Virus record (IMG/VR): IMGVR_UViG_3300039051_000017
Location: 1 to 21,977 of that record
Source of the DNA: a virus
Reading direction: 5' to 3' (one strand)
DNA: 21,977 nucleotides
Below, piece by piece: positions 12,407 to 21,900 of the stretch. Positions within the stretch are counted from its first letter, which is position 1, and each line of letters begins with the position of its first letter. The notes under the pieces were generated by a model. It made no database searches. It worked only from the letters and a program-made list of their open reading frames with translations, and had not been told where the DNA came from. A program made the translations under genes and the position numbers.

Positions 12407-13535
12407 GGCATGGCTGGGCGGTAAGCGCCGAGCTAAGAATGAGGGGGGGACTGCTTCGAGTAAAACATTCTCAATCCTTCAAGCGATTATCCTGATAGTT
12501 CAGAACGCTAAGGCTCCTCTCCTCATCTCCGTAGTAAGTGAGACCCTACCACATCTCAAGCGAGGTTGTATAAGGGACTTCTTCCGGATACTAGAGGAGA
12601 GTCCAGACGATAACCCGCGGTATAACAAGACAGAGCACACCTACACCTTTGGCAATGGTAAGGTTGAGTTCTTCGGTGCCGATGAAGCCGACAAGGTAAG
12701 AGGGCCAAGGCGTGACATTCTGTTTATCAATGAGGCCAATAACATACCCTGGGAGACGGCTAGAGGACTTGACATAAGAACGGCGCTCTTTACCTTCCTT
12801 GACTGGAACCCGGTTAGTGAGTTTTGGGCGCATGAGAACTGGCTGGAACCTGAAAACGCATACATTCATTCTACCTACCTTGATGCTATGCACGTCCTAC
12901 CCCCGGAAGTAGTAGCCAATATAGAGTCTTATAGGGATAAGGACCCTAACTGGTGGAATATATACGGCCTGGGCTTGATAGGTAAGGTAGAGGGCTTGGT
13001 TTATCCGTACTTCGACCAAGTAGATGACCTTCCAAAAGGCGACATCTTCTACGGTCTTGACTTCGGTTTTAGCGGCGACCCGGCAGTTCTAGTGGCCAAT
13101 GTCATCATAGGCGAGAACCTCTATAGCAAGGAATTGTTTTACGAACAATTGTTAACGAATGATGCAATAGCCAGAAAGATGGACTTGCTTGGAGTGAAGC
13201 ATAACTATGATGAGATATTCGCTGATTGTGCCGAACCCAAGTCAATCCAGGAGATTTACGAAAAGCAATTCAATATCAAACCAAGTGAGAAGGGGCAAGG
13301 GAGTGTAGAGTACGGCCAGCAAAAGGTTAACCAATACAAACAGCACTGGACAAAGGATTCACTTAACTGCATCAAAGAGCAAAGGAACTTTCGCTATATC
13401 CCGGATAAGAATGGCAAATTGACAGAGAAGACAACACACGCATTTTCGCATGGTATGGCAGCCAGAAGGTATGCCGTATCAACTCACATCGTACCTACTG
13501 GGCGTCAGGCTAGGAAAGCCAGTAGTTACCTATAG
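12354..13535 (+). CDS. terL: Terminase large subunit, PBSX/Terminase_3-like (393 aa)
   Basis: This is the motor that pumps DNA into the prohead and cuts it. ATPase: deviant Walker A GGTASSKT (residues 31-38), Walker B DILFINE (121-127), coupling motif TFLDWNP (147-153). Nuclease: FYGLDFGFSGDP gives D236 and EIFADCAEPKS gives D291. The C-terminal position expected to carry the third acid, in the usual N/H-H-x-x-D-A-x-R-Y pattern, reads SHGMAARRY, with Ala 369 in place of Asp. Start is GTG 12354 by frame; ATG 12372 is an alternative that would shorten it by six residues. Length is slightly short for the family. Confidence 0.9.
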   Translation: MSELVDMTLTRIYEENLEAWLGGKRRAKNEGGTASSKTFSILQAIILIVQNAKAPLLISVVSETLPHLKRGCIRDFFRILEESPDDNPRYNKTEHTYTFGNGKVEFFGADEADKVRGPRRDILFINEANNIPWETARGLDIRTALFTFLDWNPVSEFWAHENWLEPENAYIHSTYLDAMHVLPPEVVANIESYRDKDPNWWNIYGLGLIGKVEGLVYPYFDQVDDLPKGDIFYGLDFGFSGDPAVLVANVIIGENLYSKELFYEQLLTNDAIARKMDLLGVKHNYDEIFADCAEPKSIQEIYEKQFNIKPSEKGQGSVEYGQQKVNQYKQHWTKDSLNCIKEQRNFRYIPDKNGKLTEKTTHAFSHGMAARRYAVSTHIVPTGRQARKASSYL

Positions 13536-13544
13536 GAGTAATGA

Positions 13545-15257
13545 ATGGATACAACATTAGAGATTGTTGAAAAGAGGGTGGCGGAACTTCAGCCATTATA
13601 CGACCGGATGGATAAAACCAGCGCTCTCGTCTATCTTAGCCCTTTTAAGCTTGAAAACTTTAAAGGTGACCCCATAGATAATGTCGTCAATGTAACCACG
13701 AACTGGCCGGCTATATATGCTAATGCTATCATCTCAGACCTTATGGGTGCGGTATGGCAAACAGTCATTGAGAGTGAGGGCAAATTATCGGATAAGCAGA
13801 AGCACGATATAGAGAACTTCATAGATGACAATCTGGCACAGGCAGACGAACAGTTAGCACGGAAAGGTATTGCAGACTTATTTACCTGGCTCTGTAACCA
13901 TGTTTGTATCAGGAGCCTGATTGGAGCACGCTGGATTTCTCAGTTTGAAGGGGACTCTTATAAGATAGATTGCCTGCCGGTGGATATGCGCTGGTGTCCG
14001 TTTGAGTTAGGCAAAGACGGCCTAAAGTGGGCAGCACCGAAATCCACTCGCAGTAAGGCAAAAATCCTTTCAGAATATGGGATAGAGATTACCGAAGATG
14101 AGGTTGAAGTAACCGATTTTTGGGATAGTGAAAAGAACGAGGTATATCTTGGCAAGGACTTGGCTCCGGGGTGGCCAAAAAAGCACGGCTTCGGTTATCC
14201 CCCCTTCGTGATAGTAATTCCCTCTTCTGGCTTTATGCTGAGGGATAAAGGTTGGATAGAGCATGAGGCTGAGGATTTATTCTTCATGAATCGGGCTTTA
14301 TATGAGGAGCGCAGTCGTCAAATGTCTATTGAGCAAACTTTAGGCATGGATGTGCTTTTCCCTCCCTATGAACAGGAAACGGAAGAGTCTGGGACGGCAG
14401 CAGATAAGCCACCCAAAACTGGAGAAACAACAAAGGTCAGAAAGGGTGAACTGCACAAGCTTCTTCCCAGGGGAGACATAACCAATGCCTTCCGTGCCAG
14501 CCGTGCTGATATTCAGAGGGACTTACAGATGGGCGGTGTCAATGATATAGACCTGGGCAATGTGAGCCAAACAGTGTCAGGGGTGTGGATTACTGAGCAG
14601 TCAGAGATACGCAATAAGCTAATTAAACCCAGATTAAAAGCCTTGGCTGCGTTCCGTCAACAGTCAGCCCGGATGATGATTGACCAGTATATCAAGCTCA
14701 GTGAGAAGGCTAAAAAGAGTAAGTCTGAAATCTCAATCGGTGTTGCTGGCCGGAAGCGTAAGTATACTGCCCAGCAACTAGGAGACCCTGGCACCTACAC
14801 TATAACAAACCAATTGATGTCCAAAAGCAAGAAGCAGGAAATTGTTAATTTGGCAATGTTTCAGGCAGCTCGGGGAGAATTACCGCTAAGGGTGAGGCTG
14901 ACCGATATTCTAATGGCTGACGACCCAGACGGGATAATGCGGGAGCTTGACATTGAACAGGCTCGCCGTGCTGACCCAGCCCTAGCCCTATTTGAGATGG
15001 CTGTTAGATATGCTGAGGATGCGGAAGAGCTGTCAGGGCTCGATGCCGAGAAGAGAAAGATAGAATCAATGATGCTGACCGAAAGAGGATGTGCAATTAT
15101 TAGACAGCGAGCCCAAGTGCAGCAACCGTTACCAGAGGAAGCAACTGTTCCGCAGGTAGAAGGTAAGGAATCTGGTATTGAGAAGATAATGCCTTTACTA
15201 GGGGGAGGTAGACTAGGCGGTGGTAGACAACGTGAGGCACCGGAGGAGGAGATTTAG
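13545..15257 (+). CDS. Portal protein (570 aa)
   Basis: ATG 13545 lies six bases after TAGGAG. Position directly after terL, length and general pattern fit a portal: an N-terminal helical wing (NVVNVTTNWPAIYANAIISD), a central beta-rich region with PVDMRWCPFELG, a stem/crown region (RADIQRDLQMGGVNDIDLGN, SGVWITEQSEIRNKLIKPRL, KALAAFRQQSARMMIDQYIK) and a charged, Gly-rich tail. The protein forms the 12-subunit ring at the capsid vertex through which DNA passes. Its TAG shares two bases with the stop of the HNH gene on the other strand. Confidence 0.75.
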   Translation: MDTTLEIVEKRVAELQPLYDRMDKTSALVYLSPFKLENFKGDPIDNVVNVTTNWPAIYANAIISDLMGAVWQTVIESEGKLSDKQKHDIENFIDDNLAQADEQLARKGIADLFTWLCNHVCIRSLIGARWISQFEGDSYKIDCLPVDMRWCPFELGKDGLKWAAPKSTRSKAKILSEYGIEITEDEVEVTDFWDSEKNEVYLGKDLAPGWPKKHGFGYPPFVIVIPSSGFMLRDKGWIEHEAEDLFFMNRALYEERSRQMSIEQTLGMDVLFPPYEQETEESGTAADKPPKTGETTKVRKGELHKLLPRGDITNAFRASRADIQRDLQMGGVNDIDLGNVSQTVSGVWITEQSEIRNKLIKPRLKALAAFRQQSARMMIDQYIKLSEKAKKSKSEISIGVAGRKRKYTAQQLGDPGTYTITNQLMSKSKKQEIVNLAMFQAARGELPLRVRLTDILMADDPDGIMRELDIEQARRADPALALFEMAVRYAEDAEELSGLDAEKRKIESMMLTERGCAIIRQRAQVQQPLPEEATVPQVEGKESGIEKIMPLLGGGRLGGGRQREAPEEEI

Positions 15258-15787
15258 AGGAGCTGGTGTTGGTTATTAAGCATACCTTCAAGTTCCTGAA
15301 TACGCTTAGCTTTAGCTTGGAGAAGAAGGTAATGCTTCTTGTTGGGCAGGGCTTGCAGATTTACAGGTCTATTGTCGTCTGGTATTCCATTAAGATGGTG
15401 AATAATCCAGCCTTTAGGCAAGCGTTTACCGTGTGCTTGTTCCCATACAACGATATGTTCAAGGACATAGCCAGTTTTATGTGCTCTGGGGTGGTCAGGT
15501 TTAAGAATAAGAATATAACCAGCCTTATTCTTATTGCGCCCCCCTCCCCAACTGGGATTTCTTTCTCTACAGCTAGATTTCAGGACATCCATTTTGCCTT
15601 CTGCCCAACGCAATTTTGTATCGCAGGACTTACACCGTATACTCTCACCTGATTTCTTCTTTCCACAATCAGGGCATATATGCGAAAGTATTGTTCTATG
15701 TTGATACATACATTTTAAACAGCGCTGAGCATATTTGGTGATAGGCTTACCGCAGTCTATGCAAGTATTAGTTTTATTGTTGGTCAT
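15254..15787 (-). CDS. HNH homing endonuclease with two N-terminal zinc ribbons (177 aa)
   Basis: The only convincing gene on the - strand. Residues 9-26 (CIDC...CLKC) and 38-55 (CPDC...CKSC) are two zinc ribbons. The nuclease part is GYVLEHIVVWEQAHG, LPKGWIIHHLNGIPDDN and VNLQALPNKKHY, with H111, H130/H131, N139 and H152 forming the HNH metal site. Such proteins cut a phage allele lacking the insertion and spread by repair. The gene fills the space between portal and the next gene: its TAA overlaps the portal TAG, and its promoter reaches into the ribosome site of the next gene. It is transcribed against the operon, which suggests independent control. Confidence 0.85.
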   Translation of the reverse strand: MTNNKTNTCIDCGKPITKYAQRCLKCMYQHRTILSHICPDCGKKKSGESIRCKSCDTKLRWAEGKMDVLKSSCRERNPSWGGGRNKNKAGYILILKPDHPRAHKTGYVLEHIVVWEQAHGKRLPKGWIIHHLNGIPDDNRPVNLQALPNKKHYLLLQAKAKRIQELEGMLNNQHQLL

Positions 15788-15793
15788 AATACT

Positions 15794-15822
15794 ATTGTAT
15801 CATATTGTCATTTGGGTGTCAA
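15794..15822 (-). promoter_or_regulatory. Sigma70-type promoter of the HNH gene, predicted leaderless transcript
   Basis: On the - strand TTGACA (15822-15817), a 17-base spacer and TACAAT (15799-15794) make a near-perfect promoter. The ATG of the HNH gene begins six bases after the -10 box, where transcription normally starts, so the mRNA should begin at or next to its start codon. The -35 box overlaps the AAGGAG ribosome site (15821-15826) of the + strand gene at 15835. Confidence 0.8.
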
Positions 15823-15834
15823 GGAGATTGAAAT

Positions 15835-15987
15835 ATGAGTAAAATTAAATGGGATAAGACCGATGTTATACGGAAGTTCCAAGAGGCCATGTCACCTGAA
15901 CAGTCCAAGACTGGGCAGAGGTCAAATGTGCTCAAGACCTTACTGGATAAGGCAAAACTCAGAGGAGCTAAAGGGACTGCTAGATGA
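15835..15987 (+). CDS. Small basic hypothetical protein (50 aa)
   Basis: ATG 15835 follows AAGGAG (15821-15826) at eight bases. The product (WDKTDVIRKFQEAMSPEQSK, then SNVLKTLLDKAKLRGAKG) is short, helical and Lys-rich. Its TGA overlaps the ATG of the giant gene (ATGA), so it is probably the first gene of the post-portal operon. No family recognised. Confidence 0.5.
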   Translation: MSKIKWDKTDVIRKFQEAMSPEQSKTGQRSNVLKTLLDKAKLRGAKGTAR

Positions 15988-18900
15988 ATAGCAACAATGA
16001 CGATAGTATCACCAAGGTATTGCAACGTTATGGCACATCTCTAGCCGAAACGAGGCTGTTGATGCCCGAGCTGACTGAGGCTATCAAGAGGCAACGGGCT
16101 GTAAAACCACCAACTTTCCCTCAAGTGCCCCAGCTCTTTACTGCTGAAGAGATAAAAGAGTTTGGTGTGGAGCTAGAGGCTGGGTGGATGCTGAAGCTGA
16201 CCCCGGATGAAACAGAGATTGGCTTTTCTCAAAGGCTCATTAGTCCCCAGGGTGAGGAGTTGTCCTTTGAAGATGTCTTTATATCACCGGAGGGAAAGTG
16301 GGTTACAAGGGCGGAGATGGAAGCACAGTATGCCCCGGCAGTAGGGATTGAGCCAGAACTGGATGAGCTTGTAACATCCTTTAGTGAGGTGGTTGCTAGT
16401 ATAACCGATTTAGAGCAGCGACTTGCCGTGGCTGTTGGACCCCCAGAGCGGGATAGACTTGAGATGGAATTGCGCGCTGCTAATACTGAATTTGAGGAGT
16501 TTTTTCAAGGGTTAATAGAAACAGGGCGAACAGATGAAACCGAAGTCTTTTTGAGGGCATTAGGGGCTAGTGAGGCACAGATTGAGGAGTTCTTTGGGGC
16601 ACCTGCGCCTGCTGGTCAGCCATTCTCTTTTGACCTTCTAAAAGGTATTGTTCCCGAGGCAACTCAAGAGCAATATGATGAGATAGTAGCCCAAATAAAT
16701 AGATTTTGGCGCACTGACCCTGTTGAGGATGTAGCGCGTGGGCATCTAGGGGTATATTGGCGTTACCGGGTTGGCTGGGATTTAAGTGATGCTGATATAG
16801 ACATTCTGGCTAAAGCAATGGCTGAAAGCCATAGGCTTAGATTTGCGGGAACTGACCCTACTTTGTGGACTAAAGCCACCGCTTCTTTTCAGGCAGGGGT
16901 GGGCGACCTATTAAGCAATATGGGTTGGTTGATGGAATGGATGGGACGACCCGAATCAGAGTATCAAGGTTGGAAAGACCTTGGTCAAATATACCAATCA
17001 ACCTATATGCCACCAGCTAATCCACAGGAATTTACTTGGCGAAGTTTATTAGACCCTGAATGGTGGGCGACATCAGTAACCAGGGCAGTGCCTTTTACTT
17101 TATCTTTGATACCAGCGGCATTGGGGGGTGCTTATGGTGGGGCAGCTATAGCGGGGGTACTAGGGTTAGGAAAATTCGGAACACTTATCTTGGCTTCCAT
17201 TGGGGCTGGGGCAGTATCAAGACCAATGGAATCGGCAATGGAAGCTGCTGGAGTATATGAGCAAGCGTATGAACGAGCGATTGCCGAAGGGCGGTCTGAG
17301 GAAGAGGCTATTGCTGAAGGTAATGCTGCGGCTGATAAGGCTTTCCGAGAAGATATGGCACTGGTAGGGATGGATGTTGGCGAATTTGCTATGGCTTTCT
17401 TTCCAGTTAAAGGGGGAGGCTCGGCAGTTAAGCACATACTTCTCAGGAGAATAGCATCGGCTGGGGGCAAGATAGTTACAGTGGGAATAATGGAAGCTGC
17501 CGAAGAGGGGTTTCAAGATATGGTGCAGAGAAGGGCACTGGGTGAAGAGGTGGCATTAGACCCACAAATGACTGAGGCTATGGCAATCGGATTTATCTTT
17601 GGTGCTGGTATGGGTGGCACCGGTGCTGTTTACGATACTTTGATAAAACGAATTAAAAATGATATGAGTCCAGAACTATTATCTGACCTTGAGCGATTTA
17701 AGTCTGAAGGTATGGCACAGGGATTAACAGAAGACCAGGCTGAGTTACAGGCGCTTGATAAGATAGCTGAAACCCCAGAAGGGGCGGCAAGCATTGAAGA
17801 AACGATGCTGGAGATAAGGGAGAAGATAAAAGAGATAGAAGTTAAACCTAAAGAGCTTGAGCTTGATGTCTTTATGGAAATCCCAGAGTCACCGAATATT
17901 GTTGAAGGTGTTATGGCTGATAGTTGGCACAGAACCGTATTGCAGAAAGTGGGCAAAGTGCCACCTATTAAAAAGGTCATTGAGTGGGGACTGGGCACTA
18001 GGATATTGGTCAACAGGCAGTCAGAAGCCATAGAGGACATAGTGGGGCAAGGTAAATTCCTTCACACCGAGATACTCAGGAGAGGGGAAGGCAGTCGGTC
18101 CCTTGTGTATTGGACACTGTTTAATATAGACCCAAACCCGGTTAAGCTGTTCGGTTTCAACAAACAAGCTGTTTCTACGAAGGTAAAGCCGTTGACTAAA
18201 GAGGCTGATGGTACGCTGGAGGATATATTTACTCATCCTGAGAGATATTCCCTGACTTGGAAGCAGATGCAATATGTAACCAAGGTGCATCAAATAAACA
18301 CTTTAATACTAAATATGCTTAGGAAAGAGGGAGTAGCCCCTGATGTAGTCGGTGAGTCCTGGTGGGTGCATAGAGTTGTTGAGGGCAAGTATGACCCTAA
18401 TGGCGAGTTACATAAGGTTAGAGGTAAGCCGGGAGTAAGGCACGGGCGTATAGGAGCTAAGGCAGCCTTTGAGATGCACAGGAAAGCTCCGACTATGGCA
18501 GAAGGTATTAGTTGGGGTATTCAATACGGTCGCAACCCAGCGGAATATGTCAGCACCTACATGGAGGAAGCATTTAAGAAGATAGCTGACGCCAGGTTTG
18601 AGAAGTATATTGCCGAGAAGTTGGAGCCATTAGCTAAAATGGGTGTTCTGCCTACAGAGGAATTATTGAGGAAATACCCTGAGATTGTGGAAAGGGCAAT
18701 TATAACGGCTGAGGAATTAGCTGACGTTAACAGCTTTACCGATAAAATCAATAGGGCTATCAGGGGAGAGAGGATACCAGCGCAGACATTGAAGGCGATT
18801 GAAAGACGGTTCCCTGAGCTGGGTAAAAGATTCAAGGCATTGGTTGAGGCACCAGTAGTAGAGGTAAAGCAGTTAAGGGATTTGCTCACTCAACAAGCAC

Positions 18901-21900
18901 GGACTATCCAGAATTTAACAAGGAGATTAGAGAAGGTCAAGGCAGTTGATGTTGAAGCGGTAAAGGCTGAGGCAACAGCTAAGGCGAGGGCTGAAATAGA
19001 GGCTGAAGTCGGGGTTGCTATACCCAATGAGCAGAAGTTGGCTGAAGCCTTCAAGATAATGGACTACGAGGATAGGTTGGCTTTCAGGTCTACGATGGAA
19101 AGCCTCATGGCTGAAGTTGAGCAGGTGATTGCTGAACAGGAGATGGAATATCGGGGCACTTTGGAATTCTTAAGGACTGACCCAGTGGCTACTTATCGAG
19201 GGCATATAGGCAAGAGGAAAGTATCGTTAATGGCAGTGCTTGAAAAGGGTCAATTCCCTGAATCGTTTACCCTTAAAGAAGCCGAGATGCTTCTGATGGG
19301 CAAGAAGCCCAAGACGGTGATTGAGGGGAGAGTGCCTAGAAGTGTTGTGATTGATGAGCTGGCTGACCATTTTAAGATGAGTGAGCAGGAACTCATTGAC
19401 CATATAGAGTCTATTTATCAGCAGCAATTAACTGCTAAAGACCTTAAAGTGCTAATCCAGTTGGCTGATAACAGGCAGAATGCAATCAGGCGGATGTTGG
19501 GGATACTGGATAGCGTAGATACTGAGCCTGAGTTTATTCCGCAAGCTGAGATGGCTGTGCCTAGACCAGTGGAACCAATAGCTGAAGTTATTCCTTCTGG
19601 CTACGAGATAAATAAGGTCGCTGGAGTATACGACATATACCGTCCCGATGGCAAACTGATTGGCACTAGACCAACGGAAGCAGCGGCTATTAAGTATGTT
19701 CAAGGTTATGAGGCAGAATTTAAGCTAGCAATCCCGATAGCCGAACCGGGGATGCCTGAAATCGCAAGGATAGAACAGCTTGAGGCTGATTTAGCTAGGC
19801 TAGAAAAAGAGTTGGTAGAGAAGGCTAGACCGGCAGCCATAATTAAGAAGCAAATTGAGTCTGTCAAGGGTGAGTTAGCTAGATTAAGACCAGAGGTTGA
19901 GCCTGTTGAGGCTATTGAATTACGCTCATTGCATTATCACCCAGCTAGGACACAGGGGTTTAGAAATTCCACAAGAGCGGAAATTAAAGACTACCTCAAT
20001 AGACTCAAAGAATTGGCAGGGAAAGAAGCTCCAAGTGAAGTCCCCAATATCAATGAAGCTATTAGGTCTCTTGATGTCGGCGATTTAGGAGCTGCTGGCG
20101 TAGCGGCGGATACAGCACTTAGTAAAATCCATAAGCTATACAAGATTCATCATCCTGAGTTTGAACTTGTCAAAGTCCCCAAGGCCGAACCGGGTATGCC
20201 TGAAGCTGGACTACAGCAAGATATATTTGGCTATCAAACACCAGTATTCCCCAAGGGCAAGGGTGAGGTTACTCAAATCTCAATGGATGACTATGCGAAA
20301 CTGGCTGAAGTTTGGAAGAAGGCTGGTCTACCTGAAGATGCACTGCCGGTAGCCATAAAACCCAAAGTAGAAGGGATAAAGGGATTAGAGGCGGAGACGC
20401 AGTTTCTTAAAGTTAAATATGACATACCGCCAGTAGAATCGGCAGCCGAACGCAAGGCAGCACTGGAAGCCTTACGGAAAGAAGTTAGGGAACTAACAGA
20501 AGCAAGGAGAATGCCCTACTGGGAAGCCAAAGCTGAGCGAGCTTACAGGATGCAGCAAGTAAGCCAGCCCGGTATTGATGAGGGCTATATAATGCACCCC
20601 TTTGGTCAAGGTAGGAAATTTGACCAAGAATTTATTGACGCCTTTAATAAGTTCTTTGGGCACGACTCAGGACTAAAAGCACTCAGGGCTACGGCTGATG
20701 CTGCCGGCATATTGAGAATTCTAAAGGCTGCCCTAGACTTCTCTCAACCGATGATACAGGGAACACTACCTTGGGGTTTGGCACATTCTTACTTGGTAAC
20801 TAATCCCAAGATAGGCGTTAGATTAGTGGGGGCTTGGTATCAATGTTTCTTCCAACAAATAGGAGCCTTTTTCAATCCTGGCATTATGGCTCATTTTATG
20901 GAGACAAGGCAGGATACAATTAAGCAGAGGATAGGCTTTGGTGGCAGCTCCAGGGCTGTATTCCTGTTTCAGGAAATGCAAGCCGTTGTGGGTAAAGGCC
21001 AACTAGCCCGAATGGGTGAGACGGTTTTAAGCAAGATACCTTTTGACCCTTACCACAGGGCTGAGGTCTCCTTCTTTGCTGGCGGTGAGATAGTAAGAGA
21101 TACATTTTGGGAAATCCTATCACCTGACGCTATGGCTAAGGGGCAAGAGTTTGAGTTGGCACACTATCTTGATTTACTAACGGGCATTGCCGACCCTAGA
21201 GCGATGGGCGTACCTTTGACAGTAAGGCAGTTGGAGCAGAGCTTTATCTGGTTTTCATCAGCCTATACTCGGTCATACCTAACGCTTGTAGCCGAAATAT
21301 TCAGCGGTAAGTTTACCGGAGCTAAGGCGAGAAGGGCAATAGCGGGTTTCATAGTAGCTGGTGCTGCCTACTATGTGGCTGTCCAATATGCGATTTGTAT
21401 GATTGAGGGCAAAGACGATGATGAAGCCTGGGAGACAATTAGAACGGGCTTTGGTATCTATATTGACCCGATAACAGGGGAGGTTCAATGGAGACCTACG
21501 GCTTCTCTTATGAGTCTCAAGATAGGCGACAACTACTTCGGTATTGGTGGTGGTATCTATGGACTGTTGAGGCTTTTGGGCAATATCTCGGCTACAGTCA
21601 ACGAGGTAGGCGAAAGAGAGAGAATAGACCTTATTCGCATAATGAAACACGGTAGTCTTAACAAGAGGGATAACCCCTTTATAGCTTGGTGGTATGCTCG
21701 GTCATCGGCTCTGTTTAGCCCTATATATGAGATGGCAACTAAACGGGATTTCTTGGGTTATCCCATAGAGACGCCGGGGGAATATGCCAGATATATCATA
21801 AGTCTGTTTGAGCCTATCTGGGTGGAGCAGGCAATAAATCCCCTTATACCGGGCATGGCTGGGGATAGAGAGGTGCCCGAGGATGCTTTGGAGACCGCAG

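Noticed and set aside
15266-15652. A + strand frame of 128 codons opposite the HNH gene
   Set aside because: It is the complement of a clear HNH endonuclease with zinc ribbons and a promoter on the other strand; its own product has no recognisable features.
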